64,000 bases of DNA from Micromonospora costi (GCF_003626655.1 NZ_RBAN01000001.1:1612001-1676000); one strand, 5' to 3'; positions 48,963 through 58,343 are shown, counted from the first letter of the stretch. Notes: generated by a model not told the origin, from the sequence alone. Made by a program: numbers and translations.

Positions 48963-51080
48963 TCAGTCCTTGCGGTCCGGCACGAAACCCTTCGCGATCC
49001 GCTCGAAGTCGGGAAGCCGGGCCGCCCAGTCCTTCTCCGCCACTTCCCAGCGCATGGCGTAGCCGCGGTTGTGGGCGGTGACGAAGCCCCGGTTCCGGAC
49101 GTGGATGCGGGTGTTGTCGCGGGTCTCCAACCACTCCCAGTCGGCGCAGGTCTTCCAGAAGTCGCAGCGCTCGATGCCGATGAGGTCGTAGTTGTTGACG
49201 TAGTTCCTGCGAGCCGGCTCCTTCTCCTGCCAGTCCGCGTACGCGTCCGACTTCGGCGTGTCCGTCCACTGGACGAGCAGCTCGCCCACGCCGTCGACCT
49301 CGTCGAAGACGACGGTGCTGGAGTCGACCCTCCGGGCCACCCAACCGTCGGGCAACGGCAGGGCGAACCCGGCCCGGTCCCGGTGCATCTTCCAGCCCGC
49401 CGGCAGCGCGTTCGGGTCGGCGGACGGGGTCGCGCTCGGCGTGACGCTGGGCGCCGCGCTGGTCGGCGGCGGGGCGGCGGGCGCCGTGGTCGCCGGCGCC
49501 GTGCCCGACGCGGACGCGACGCTGCTCGCACCGGCCTGCGGGGTGCCGCCGCCGTCGGGGTCGTCGTCGCTGGTCAGCAGCGGCACGACGATCGCGAGGC
49601 CGACCAGGAGCACGGCCACCAGCACGCCGATCAGCAGGTTGCGCCGCTTGCGGTCGGTGGGTTCGCCGGTCGGCGGCGGGATGGGCGCGCGCCCGGCCGG
49701 CGGGAACACGGACGTCGGGGTGACCGGCCGACGCGGCTCCGGCGCGACCGCATCGGACCGGTCCGCGCCGGCCGACACCGCCACGGGCGGAACCGCGGCG
49801 CCGTCGACCCTGGTGGCATCGGCCTCGCCGCTGTCGGCCGTGGCGATGTCGCTGTCGGCGGCACCGGCCGTGGTGACATCGGTGGCGTCGGCGTCCGACG
49901 TGGACGGCGGCAGGTCGACCTTCGTGGTCGGCTCCGCGTCATCGACGGGAGACCGGTCGACCTTCGCGGTCGGGGCCGCGTCCGCGGTGGACGTGAGGCC
50001 CGCGCCGTCGCCGGACGGGCGGTCGACCTTCGCGGTCGGAGCGGCGTCCACCCCGGTCGGCACCTTCGCCGTGGGATCGGCCGCGGGCCCGGCCGCTGCC
50101 GCCGCGGCGGTCGCCGGGGGCGTGCGCGGCGCGGGCGGGCTGACCGGCCGGTCGGGCGCTTCGGCGGGACGCGGGGCGGGCACCACGGTCGGGCGCGGTA
50201 GGCGGGGACCGTTCGGCCCCGGCCGGCGTACGCCGTCGAGCAGGGAGATCCCCCGCCCGCGCTTGCCGCCGGCCCGGCGCAGCAGCCGCTCGGCGACCTC
50301 GGCGGTGATCCGCTCGCTCGGGTCCTTGCGGAGCAGCCCCTGGAGCACCGGCTTGAGCGGGCCGGCGTTCTTCGGCGGCGGCAGCGGCTCCGTGGCCAGT
50401 GCCGCGAGGGTGGCGATCGCGGACGGCCGCGCGTACGGCGACTTGCCCTCGACCGCGGCGTAGAGGGTGGCGCCCAGCGACCACAGGTCGGCCTCCGGCC
50501 CGGCGGTGCCGTCCCGTGCCCGCTCCGGCGCGATGTATGCCGGTGAGCCGAGCACCATGCCGGTGCGGGTGACGTTCGGGTCGCCCGGGATGGTGGCGAG
50601 ACCGAAATCGGTCAGCACCACCCGGCCGTCGTTGCCGAGCAGCACGTTGCCCGGCTTCACGTCGCGGTGCATCACGCCGGCCTTGTGCGCCGCCTTCAGG
50701 GCGCCCAGCACCCCGAGGCCGATCTCGACCGCCCGGGCCGGCGGCACCGGGCCGGACTCGGCGAGCGTGTCCTGCAGCGACTTCGACGCGACGTACTCCA
50801 TGACGATCCACGGATCGCCGTCCGTGCGCAGCACGTCGAAGATGCGGACGACGTTGATGTGGTTGAGCCGGGCGATGGCGCGCGCCTCGCGGAGCGAGCG
50901 CTCCCGCATCTCGCGGCGCTCGTCGTCGGTGAGGCTGGGCGGCGGGACCAGTTCCTTGATCGCCACGTCCCGGTGCAGCACCTCGTCGCGCGCCTTCCAC
51001 ACCCGACCCATGCCACCCTGACCGAGCGGCGAAATCAGCCGGTACCGGTCAGCGACAAGTTGGGGAAGCGCGTTCGACAT
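48963..51080 (-). CDS. Transmembrane Ser/Thr protein kinase (PknB-type)
   Basis: The 705-residue protein has an N-terminal kinase domain (about 13-280) with the P-loop LGQGGMGRV, Lys42, the catalytic loop HRDVKPGN (Asp140) and DFG (158-160). A long Pro/Ala/Thr-rich linker (about 290-478) has repeats of PTAKVDR, a membrane segment lies near 479-500, and the outer part of about 205 residues has a Thr/Pro-rich stalk and a C-terminal domain with two cysteines. No PASTA repeats are seen. The ATG at 51080 is used. The outer ligand is unknown. A carboxylase epsilon gene starts 93 bp away in the opposite direction. Confidence 0.92.
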   Translation of the reverse strand: MSNALPQLVADRYRLISPLGQGGMGRVWKARDEVLHRDVAIKELVPPPSLTDDERREMRERSLREARAIARLNHINVVRIFDVLRTDGDPWIVMEYVASKSLQDTLAESGPVPPARAVEIGLGVLGALKAAHKAGVMHRDVKPGNVLLGNDGRVVLTDFGLATIPGDPNVTRTGMVLGSPAYIAPERARDGTAGPEADLWSLGATLYAAVEGKSPYARPSAIATLAALATEPLPPPKNAGPLKPVLQGLLRKDPSERITAEVAERLLRRAGGKRGRGISLLDGVRRPGPNGPRLPRPTVVPAPRPAEAPDRPVSPPAPRTPPATAAAAAAGPAADPTAKVPTGVDAAPTAKVDRPSGDGAGLTSTADAAPTAKVDRSPVDDAEPTTKVDLPPSTSDADATDVTTAGAADSDIATADSGEADATRVDGAAVPPVAVSAGADRSDAVAPEPRRPVTPTSVFPPAGRAPIPPPTGEPTDRKRRNLLIGVLVAVLLVGLAIVVPLLTSDDDPDGGGTPQAGASSVASASGTAPATTAPAAPPPTSAAPSVTPSATPSADPNALPAGWKMHRDRAGFALPLPDGWVARRVDSSTVVFDEVDGVGELLVQWTDTPKSDAYADWQEKEPARRNYVNNYDLIGIERCDFWKTCADWEWLETRDNTRIHVRNRGFVTAHNRGYAMRWEVAEKDWAARLPDFERIAKGFVPDRKD

Positions 51081-51172
51081 CGCAGAGACGGTACCCGGCG
51101 GCACCGACGGCCACACCGCCGGCACGCCACAGTGCGGTGAAGGTCGACCTCCGGGACGCGTACGCTGGTGCC

Positions 51173-51379
51173 ATGTCTGCCGAAGAGCCGCTGCTCCGGG
51201 TCGTCCGCGGGGTCCCCACCGCCGAGGAACTGGCCGCGCTGGTCGGCGCGATCGTCGTACGCTCGCGGCCGGCCGCGGCCCCCGCTCCCGCCGCCCGGTC
51301 CACCTGGGCCCGCAGCGGCCGGCCGGCCGGAGTAGCCGCCGGTCCCGGCGCCTGGCGGGCTTCCGGCCTCCCCCGCTGA
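51173..51379 (+). CDS. accE: Acyl-CoA carboxylase epsilon subunit
   Basis: The 68-residue protein has the AccE pattern: LLRVVRGVPTAEELAALVGA, a basic Ala/Pro linker and the end WARSGRPAG...GPGAWRASGLPR. Epsilon subunits activate the alpha-beta carboxylase in actinomycetes, so this is a small partner of the proteins at 42723 and 59230. It is usually next to accD; here it is about 7 kb from beta and 8 kb from alpha. It is read from an ATG at 51173. A short tandem repeat follows its stop. Confidence 0.85.
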   Translation: MSAEEPLLRVVRGVPTAEELAALVGAIVVRSRPAAAPAPAARSTWARSGRPAGVAAGPGAWRASGLPR

Positions 51380-51386
51380 CCCGTCC

Positions 51387-51495
51387 TCCCCGGCGTCACC
51401 TGTCCCCTTCGGCAGCTGCCAGCTTCCGGCGTCACCTGTCCCCCTTCGAAGGCTGCCAGCTTCCGGCGTCACCTGTCCCCTTTGGGGGGCTGCCA
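51387..51495. repeat. 36-37-bp tandem repeat, three copies
   Basis: CGGCGTCACCTGTCCCC recurs at 51391, 51427 and 51464 within units of 36 and 37 bp that also share GGCTGCCAGCTTC. The first unit begins a few bases after the accE stop, and part of the accE tail (CTTCCGGC) is repeated in the later units. The region is non-coding. Confidence 0.75.
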
Positions 51496-51557
51496 GGGTC
51501 GCTTGGAGCCGTTAACCTCACTCAGGGAAATGGGGCCGTGACGGTAAGGGAGGATCG

Positions 51558-52013
51558 ATGATCCCTGAGGAGGACCGCCCGCCGGCATGGTTGAGCGGCT
51601 ACGGCGGCATCGAGGCCGACATCCGGCGGCTGCGGGAGTTCGCCGACCGCCTCGCGGGCGAGGTGGAACGAAACTACGCACCGCAGCTGTCCTACATCGC
51701 CGACGACATGACAGCCTCCCTGCCCAACCCGTGCGACGCCTTCGTCGAGCTGGTCCACTTCCTGCGCGCGCACCACGAGACCCAGCAGGCCACCGTCGAG
51801 ATGGTGTGGGGCGTACGCGGCGCCACCGGCCACCTGGCCGCCGCCGCGGGCAGCGTCGCCGACCGGTACGCCGGCACCGACGCCTTCTCCGCCGCCCGGG
51901 TGGTCGACGTCGAGCACGCGCTCGCCGACCCCCGCACGGTCGTGCCCGCCGGCCCCTCGGTGGTCCTGCACGACCCGACCGGCCCCGACGACGGCCCGGT
52001 GGTGCTGCCGTGA
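51558..52013 (+). CDS. WXG100-like protein of a type VII secretion-associated cluster
   Basis: The 151-residue protein is mainly helical, with a first helix IEADIRRLREFADRLAGEVE and a second region MVWGVRGATGHLAAAAGSVADRY that give two long helices, as in WXG100-type or PE/ESX-associated proteins, and then a Pro/Gly-rich tail. The ATG at 51558 has GGGAGG at 5 bases. Its stop overlaps the GTG of the next gene. Together with the mycosin at 53397 this suggests a type VII-related substrate or chaperone. The family call is tentative. Confidence 0.65.
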   Translation: MIPEEDRPPAWLSGYGGIEADIRRLREFADRLAGEVERNYAPQLSYIADDMTASLPNPCDAFVELVHFLRAHHETQQATVEMVWGVRGATGHLAAAAGSVADRYAGTDAFSAARVVDVEHALADPRTVVPAGPSVVLHDPTGPDDGPVVLP

Positions 52014-53389
52014 TCGAACGGGGCGGCGGCCGCACGTCCGGCCTCACCGACTGGCACCTCATGGACGTCAACAGCATGTGGGCCTGCCTCCAGGACCACG
52101 ACACCACCAACCACTGGAAGCAGGTCGCCGGCTGGCGCAAGGTGTGCGACCTGGCGCAGACGCACCTGGCACGGCTCCAGGAGTACCGGCGCGGCCTCGC
52201 CGAGGCGTGGCCACCGGCCACCAACGCGGCAGCCCGCACGTACATCGCCGAACTGGACGCGCTCATCGAGAAGGTGCGGCTGACCCACGACGCCGCGGCC
52301 ACCAACTACACCACGCTTGCCGCCGCCACCCAGGCCATCAGCGGCACCCGCGACGCCATCGAGAAGATCCACGAGGAGTACGCGGCGAAGCTCCAGCAGA
52401 AACGCGCGTACGAGGCGACCGCCGCCGACCCGAAGGCCGCCATGGGCAGCCGCGTACCGGACCGACCGGTGACCGACGCCGACCTCGAACAGCTGAACGT
52501 CCAAGCGCGCGGCATCATGTACGGCCTCAGCGGCGAACTCCAACAAGCCCAAGTAGCACTTCAGAAACCGCCCGCAACACGTCCGTCGATTCAGACCGAT
52601 AACCCCGATGTCTATGGCGGAAGCAATCCCGCTGCTCCCGCCATCCCACCGATCATCCCCGTCCCCCTTCACGAAGCGGGGCGAGCGACTTCGGGAGGTC
52701 ACCGGAATCAGGCTCGACTCTTGCCCGAGCCCATCTCGGCAGGGAAAGGCCCAGTCCTTGGTAGCGCAGGTCCCAGTCTCTTGCCGGCGCCGGCCGCAAC
52801 CAACCCAACCTCTCCAATCACCGGTTCCTCTAATACGTCAACAAATGGCATGCCTGTACCAGCCCTGCCGAGCAACGTGTCCTCGCGGTCCAGTGGCGCA
52901 CCCGTCCGCGACCAGCCGGGCACCACTGCCCGCCCTCCGGCGTCCCGTGGTAGTACGCCGGGCAGCACCGCACCTTCGCTGAGGCCAACTCCGCCGGGTG
53001 GCGTAATCGGCGGCCCGCCGGGGGTCGGGATAGGGCCGACACCGAACGCTCAACCGAGACGGATCAATCCAGTCGGTGGTGTCATAGGCGGGGGCGGCGC
53101 CGGTACCGCGCCGACCGGTGGAGCCGGGTCGCGACCTGGCGGGAGCCGGAGATTTGCTGCCGCACAGGGGACACCTCCATTTCTCACGGGATCAAGCCCA
53201 AATGTGACCACTAGTGGAAGCAGATACAATCCCTCGTCGAGGACAGGCGAAGACAGATCCAATGGGTCATCCCGGCACTGGGACCCGGACGATCCATGGC
53301 AGATTGACGAAGGTGTCGCACCGGTAGTTCGACCGCCTGATTTCGATAATCCCATCGATCCCGGCCCTGCAATCGGCTTGGACCGGTGA
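52010..53389 (+). CDS. Large WXG/PPE-like protein with Pro/Gly/Ser-rich tail
   Basis: The 459-residue protein (GTG start overlapping the previous stop) has an N-terminal helical domain of about 185 residues with MWACLQDHDTTNHWKQVAGWRK and two long helices, then a Pro/Gly/Ser/Thr-rich, probably disordered half with PPGGVIGG-type repeats. This is the outline of type VII secretion substrates of actinobacteria. From about base 52560 onward, codons are clearly less GC-biased than in the first part, so the gene is a mosaic. It is followed 7 bp later by the mycosin gene. Confidence 0.7.
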   Translation: MIERGGGRTSGLTDWHLMDVNSMWACLQDHDTTNHWKQVAGWRKVCDLAQTHLARLQEYRRGLAEAWPPATNAAARTYIAELDALIEKVRLTHDAAATNYTTLAAATQAISGTRDAIEKIHEEYAAKLQQKRAYEATAADPKAAMGSRVPDRPVTDADLEQLNVQARGIMYGLSGELQQAQVALQKPPATRPSIQTDNPDVYGGSNPAAPAIPPIIPVPLHEAGRATSGGHRNQARLLPEPISAGKGPVLGSAGPSLLPAPAATNPTSPITGSSNTSTNGMPVPALPSNVSSRSSGAPVRDQPGTTARPPASRGSTPGSTAPSLRPTPPGGVIGGPPGVGIGPTPNAQPRRINPVGGVIGGGGAGTAPTGGAGSRPGGSRRFAAAQGTPPFLTGSSPNVTTSGSRYNPSSRTGEDRSNGSSRHWDPDDPWQIDEGVAPVVRPPDFDNPIDPGPAIGLDR

Positions 53390-53396
53390 GGTCCTG

Positions 53397-54578
53397 GTGC
53401 CGCTAAGCCGAACGGCGTTGTTGATCCTGGCGATATCGGCTGTAACGGCGGCGCTCGTTCCCGGGCGAGTCGCCGCCGACTCCGGAGCACCGGGTGACGT
53501 AGACGTAAGAAAACGAATCCGAGCCGATCAGTGGCACCTTCGGTACTTGAGAATTGACGAGGCCCATCAGATCGCCACGGGAAAAGGCGTTACCGTAGCC
53601 ATCCCCGACACCGGCGTAGACCCGCACCCCGACCTCAAAGACAACCTTCTTCCAGGTATCGACATCATTCCGGGCGGTGCTGGCGATGGCCGGAATGATG
53701 CCGACAGCCATGGAACCTCGATGGCCGGATTAATCGCCGCACACGGTCAGGGTGACCAACTCGGAGCACTCGGTGTAGCACCGATGGCGAAGATCCTGCC
53801 AATCTTCAGCTCCCCGGCGAACAGGGAAGGTCAACCCGACGCGCTGGCCGAGGCAATCGAGTATGCGGTTCGGCGCGATGCCGGAGTAATAAGCGTTTCA
53901 TCCGTCGGTGCGGAAAGTCCGCGATTGCGTAGGGCAATAGGTCTAGCCTTAGCTTCGGACACAATCGTTATCGCGGGCGTCGGCAACGCTCCTAGAGACC
54001 AAACCATCGGCTATCCAGCAAACCAAGCTGGCGTCATCGCGGTTGCGGGTGTTGGGCGCGACGGCAATCACGCGGCAGTCTCAGTCAGAGGAACCAAAAT
54101 CGATCTTGCCGCGCCAGCGGTAGACATCTACAGCACCAGCTATGACGGGAAGTACTCCAAGGGGACCGGGACGTCGAGCGCTACGGCGATCGTGGCGGGG
54201 GCGGCGGCGTTGGTGCGGTCGAAGTACCCGTACCTGCCTGCTCGGGAGGTTGTCCACCGGCTCACCGCCACGGCCGTCGACAAGGGACCTCCTGGGCGGG
54301 ACGACGAGTACGGATACGGCGTGATCGACATCGTTGCGGCGCTGACTGCGGACGTACCACCGCTGGAATTCGAGTCGGCGACGGCGACCGCGCCGGCCGG
54401 CGGTAGCGCGGGTACGACCGCCGCGGGTACTCCTCCGGGTGACGGCGGTGGTGACAGGGCGGCCACGGTTCGCGGAATGGTCACGCTCGGCGTAATCGTG
54501 GCGGGCGGGGTGATCTGGGCTCTCGTCGTCCGCCGGCGCCGCCGCGGTGACGACCCACCGCCCCGCATCAGCCACTGA
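53397..54578 (+). CDS. Type VII secretion-associated serine protease (mycosin, MycP-like)
   Basis: The 393-residue subtilisin-like protease has a signal peptide, then the triad Asp71 (DTGVDPHPDL), His105 (DSHGTSMAG) and Ser260 (GTSSATAIVAG), the oxyanion GVGN segment, and a C-terminal Gly/Ala linker and membrane anchor (MVTLGVIVAGGVIWALVV). This is the layout of mycosins, which support ESX secretion. The GTG at 53397 has a GAGG site. It contains two rare TTA leucine codons (L112, L185), unusual at this GC level. The last third (from about 54130) returns to GC-rich codon use. No EccB-E genes are in the window. Confidence 0.9.
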   Translation: MPLSRTALLILAISAVTAALVPGRVAADSGAPGDVDVRKRIRADQWHLRYLRIDEAHQIATGKGVTVAIPDTGVDPHPDLKDNLLPGIDIIPGGAGDGRNDADSHGTSMAGLIAAHGQGDQLGALGVAPMAKILPIFSSPANREGQPDALAEAIEYAVRRDAGVISVSSVGAESPRLRRAIGLALASDTIVIAGVGNAPRDQTIGYPANQAGVIAVAGVGRDGNHAAVSVRGTKIDLAAPAVDIYSTSYDGKYSKGTGTSSATAIVAGAAALVRSKYPYLPAREVVHRLTATAVDKGPPGRDDEYGYGVIDIVAALTADVPPLEFESATATAPAGGSAGTTAAGTPPGDGGGDRAATVRGMVTLGVIVAGGVIWALVVRRRRRGDDPPPRISH

Positions 54579-54653
54579 TCGGCCTCAGGGCTGACCCGTC
54601 GCCGGCGCATAGCCCCGTGCGAGCCGCCGACAAGTCGTGCCCGCCCCGGGAGG

Positions 54654-54722
54654 TCGCGCAACTTCAAGGAAGTTGTCCCCTTCGCAGCGGTGGGAAGCAA
54701 CTATTTCCTTGAAGTTGCGCGA
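54654..54722. repeat. Intergenic inverted repeat, AACTTC/GGAA type, copy 2
   Basis: Perfect 18-bp arms (54654-54671, TCGCGCAACTTCAAGGAA, and 54705-54722). Inside are AGTTGTCCCCTTCGC and GCAACTATTTCC, which match the element at 35922-36027 in order and wording. The change CAAGG/CCTTG relative to the other copy's CCTGG/CCGGG keeps the pairing. Confidence 0.88.
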
Positions 54723-54780
54723 GCCGCACCGGCCACGACCCCGACGAGCCCCGAACTCAGGCGAGCCTCGCGCACCGACA

Positions 54781-55020
54781 CCGCCACATCGCCGAAGTCG
54801 CGGTGACCGCACCACCCCCACACCGCCACATCCCCGAAATCGCGGCAACCCCACCACCCCCACACCGCCACATCCCCGAAATCGCGGCAACCCCACCACC
54901 CCCACACCGCCACATCCCCGAAATCGCGGCAACCCCACCACCCCGACACCGCCACATCCCCGAAGTCGCGGTGACCGCACCACCCCCACACCGCCACATC
55001 CCCGAAATCGCGGCAACGCC
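54781..55020. repeat. 42-bp minisatellite, six copies
   Basis: Units begin at 54781, 54823, 54865, 54907, 54949 and 54991 with the core CCGCCACATCCCCGAAATCG; the spacing is exactly 42 bp. Two types alternate at a few positions (GAAATCGCGGCAACC and GAAGTCGCGGTGACC). The unit equals 14 codons, but no start or ribosome site supports translation. Confidence 0.9.
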
Positions 55021-55127
55021 CAGACCGCCGCAACCACCCCGGCCACCCACCCGAGCCGCCCCGACACCGCCCCCGGAACGGCGGCGCCGGGCGTCTCGCG
55101 CTGCGGTCAGCCGGTAACGTCGGCGGG

Positions 55128-55784
55128 GTGCCTGATCAGCTGCCGCTCCGTCTCGTACTCGCATCGGCCAGTCCCGCCCGCCGCAAGCTCCTCCAAGCCG
55201 CCGGCATCGAGCCGGACGTCCTGGTCAGTGGCGTGGACGAGTCCCTGGTGGTCGCGGACCGCGCCGAGGAACTCTGCCAGGAACTCGCCCGCCTGAAGGC
55301 GCAGGCGGTGCTCACCCGGCTGCGGCCGGGTTCGGACGAGCGCACCCTGGTGATCGGCTGCGACTCGGTGCTGGAGTTCGACGGTGAGATCTTCGGCAAG
55401 CCGGCGGACGCGGCTGACGCCACCCGGCGCTGGCGGCGGATGCGCGGTCGCAGCGGGGTCCTGCACAGCGGGCACTCCCTGATCGACGCGACGGCCGGCC
55501 GCCGCGCGGAGGGGGTCGCCTCCACGGTGGTGCACTTCGCCGACATCACCGACCAGGAGATCGACGCCTACGTCGCCACGGGCGAGCCGCTGGCGGTGGC
55601 GGGCGCCTTCACCATCGACGGGTTGGGCGGCCCGTTCCTGGAGCGGATCGAGGGCGACGCGGGTACGGTCATCGGGCTGTCGTTGCCGCTGCTGCGCCGG
55701 CTCCTCGCGGACCTGGACCTGCGCATCACCGACCTGTGGACGAAGGTCGCGCCTGGGGGCCAGTCGATCGAGCCACTCGGTTAG
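55128..55784 (+). CDS. maf: Maf-family nucleotide pyrophosphatase
   Basis: Maf proteins hydrolyse non-canonical or modified nucleoside triphosphates and have been linked to septum control. The 218-residue protein has the LVLASASPARRKLLQAAGI start with the SxSxRR motif, the GCDSVLEFDGEIFGKP loop and TGEPLAVAGAFTIDGLGG near the end. The GTG at 55128 is the only plausible start, shortly after a minisatellite. It is followed by an O-methyltransferase gene after 9 bp. In many actinobacteria maf lies near accE and the carboxylase genes, as here. Confidence 0.92.
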   Translation: MPDQLPLRLVLASASPARRKLLQAAGIEPDVLVSGVDESLVVADRAEELCQELARLKAQAVLTRLRPGSDERTLVIGCDSVLEFDGEIFGKPADAADATRRWRRMRGRSGVLHSGHSLIDATAGRRAEGVASTVVHFADITDQEIDAYVATGEPLAVAGAFTIDGLGGPFLERIEGDAGTVIGLSLPLLRRLLADLDLRITDLWTKVAPGGQSIEPLG

Positions 55785-55793
55785 CGTCCACCC

Positions 55794-56447
55794 ATGACCA
55801 CCAAGTCGATCCCGCTCACCGACGAGCTGCACGCGTACCTCGTCGGGCACGGCTCTCCGCCCGACGAGGTCGTCCGGGACCTCGCCGAGGAGACCCGCTC
55901 ACTGCTGCCGGCTCAGGCGAGCATGCAGGTCGCCCCCGAACAGGCCGCCTTCCTCACCTTCCTCACCCGGCTGATCGGCGCCCGGCAGGCGGTGGAGGTG
56001 GGCACGTTCACCGGGCTCTCCTCGCTGGCAATCGCCCGCGGCCTGCCCGAGGGTGGGCGGCTGACCTGCTTCGACATCTCGGAGGAGTACACGGGGATCG
56101 CCCGCCGGTACTGGGCGCGGGCCGGGGTGGACGACCGCATCGAGCTGCGCATCGGCCCGGCCGGGGACACGCTGCGCGAGCTGCCGCACGAGCGGTACCT
56201 CGACTTCGCGTTCATCGACGCGGACAAGACGGGTTACCCGATCTACTGGGCGGAGCTGGTGCCCCGGGTGCGCCCCGGCGGCGTGATCGCCGTGGACAAC
56301 GTGCTGCGCGGCGGGCGGGTGATCGCCCCGCAGAGCGCCGACGACCGGGCGATCGCCGCCTTCAACGACGAGGTGCTCGCCGACGTCCGGGTGGACGCGG
56401 TGATGTTGCCGGTCGCGGACGGGTTGACACTGGCCCGCGTGCGCTGA
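55794..56447 (+). CDS. Class I SAM-dependent O-methyltransferase
   Basis: The 217-residue protein belongs to the caffeoyl-CoA/catechol O-methyltransferase-like family. The SAM site EVGTFTGLSSLAIARGLPEG and DISEEYTGIARRYWARAG are followed by the metal-binding FIDADKTGYPIYW and VDNVLRGG. It would methylate a hydroxyl of a small aromatic compound; the real substrate is unknown. The ATG at 55794 lies 9 bp after maf, so the two are probably co-transcribed. A strong terminator follows. Confidence 0.9.
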   Translation: MTTKSIPLTDELHAYLVGHGSPPDEVVRDLAEETRSLLPAQASMQVAPEQAAFLTFLTRLIGARQAVEVGTFTGLSSLAIARGLPEGGRLTCFDISEEYTGIARRYWARAGVDDRIELRIGPAGDTLRELPHERYLDFAFIDADKTGYPIYWAELVPRVRPGGVIAVDNVLRGGRVIAPQSADDRAIAAFNDEVLADVRVDAVMLPVADGLTLARVR

Positions 56448-56550
56448 CCGCCGCGCCGCCGGCACCACCAGACCAAGCCGGCCGGCCGGGACCACCCCGC
56501 CGCGCCGCGCCAGGCCGGGCCGCGCCAAACCGGGCCGCGAGTTTCAGGAA

Positions 56551-56583
56551 GTCGGGGTGTCGGAACGCGTCCGACACCCCGAC
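56551..56583. terminator. Bidirectional terminator between convergent genes
   Basis: A perfect 14-bp stem GTCGGGGTGTCGGA (56551-56564, with 56570-56583) and 5-nt loop lie between the O-methyltransferase and the convergent ABC permease gene, about 100 bp and 29 bp from the two stops. Confidence 0.85.
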
Positions 56584-56611
56584 AACCGGGAAGGCGTGTG
56601 GATCAGGCCCC

Positions 56612-57367
56612 TCAGCGGACGCTGCGCGCGAACTGCCGGGCCGCCCAGAACACGCCGAGGGCCGCGAGCACCGCGATGATGGTCAGCCCCTGCCAGACCT
56701 TGTCGTTGCCGAGGTCGCCGGCGAACAGCGCCCGGGTGCCGTCGACGGCCCAGGCGAACGGGTTCCACTCGGCGACGCCCTGCAACCAGCCGGGGGCGTA
56801 GATGAGCGGTAGCAGGATGCCGGACAGGAGCAGTACCGGCTGGGCGACGGTGTTCATCAGCGGCGCCAGCGCGTCCTCGCTCTTGACCTTGAGCGCCACG
56901 CCGTAGGAGACGGCCGAGGTCATGAGTGCGATGAGGGCCAGCATCAGGTACGCGAGCAGCAGGTCGCCGATGAACACGCGCAGGTCGAACAGGAGCGCGA
57001 GCAGCGTGATGATGACCGCCTGCACGATCAGCGAGACGACGTCGCGCAGCGAGCGGCCCAGCAGCAGTGCGAGCCGGTGCACCGGGGTGACCCGGGACCG
57101 TTCGATGACTCCGGCGCGCAGTTCGGCGATCAGGCCGAAGCCCTGGAAAAGGCCGCCGAAGATGGCCAGCAGCACGAGCAGGCCGGGGACGAAGACCTTG
57201 TAGGCCTCGGCCTGGGTGGACACCCTCAGCGCCGGCTTGAGCAGCGGCGCGAAGAGCAGCAGGTACATCACCGGCTGGAAGACGCCGACGAAGACCCAGA
57301 CCGGGTTACGGATGAGCAGCTGGAACTGGCGCTGGAAGATCAGCCAGGTGTCGCGGACGAGCTTCAT
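56612..57367 (-). CDS. ABC-2 type permease of a drug-type exporter
   Basis: The 251-residue protein has six membrane segments and the ABC-2 pattern (RNPVWVFVGVFQPVMYLLLFAPLL, VFVPGLLVLLAIF, ERSRVTPVHRLALLLGR, MNTVAQPVLLLSGILLPL) seen in DrrB-like exporters. The ATG at 57367 is 16 bp after the ATPase gene on the same strand. Together with the DrrA-like ATPase it would form a half-type exporter of a hydrophobic compound. The upstream PadR-family gene is the likely regulator. Confidence 0.92.
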   Translation of the reverse strand: MKLVRDTWLIFQRQFQLLIRNPVWVFVGVFQPVMYLLLFAPLLKPALRVSTQAEAYKVFVPGLLVLLAIFGGLFQGFGLIAELRAGVIERSRVTPVHRLALLLGRSLRDVVSLIVQAVIITLLALLFDLRVFIGDLLLAYLMLALIALMTSAVSYGVALKVKSEDALAPLMNTVAQPVLLLSGILLPLIYAPGWLQGVAEWNPFAWAVDGTRALFAGDLGNDKVWQGLTIIAVLAALGVFWAARQFARSVR

Positions 57368-57383
57368 GATCGTCTCCGGGTGG

Positions 57384-58343
<960 letters not shown>

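Larger units (their letters stand above)
54579..55127. other. Gene-free 549-bp stretch with palindrome and minisatellite
   Basis: No gene is supported. The stretch holds an inverted repeat (54654-54722) and a six-copy 42-bp tandem array (54781-55020). Every frame stays open through the array because the unit is a multiple of three, so long frames across it are not evidence of coding. The maf promoter should lie in the last 100 bp. Confidence 0.7.

Noticed and set aside
54781..55020. CRISPR array
   Set aside because: The 42-bp units are contiguous with no unique spacers, and no cas genes are present.
54585..55067. Possible repeat protein with 14-residue units over the minisatellite
   Set aside because: Frames on both strands are open only because the 42-bp unit is divisible by three; there is no good start or signal, and both strands look equally open.
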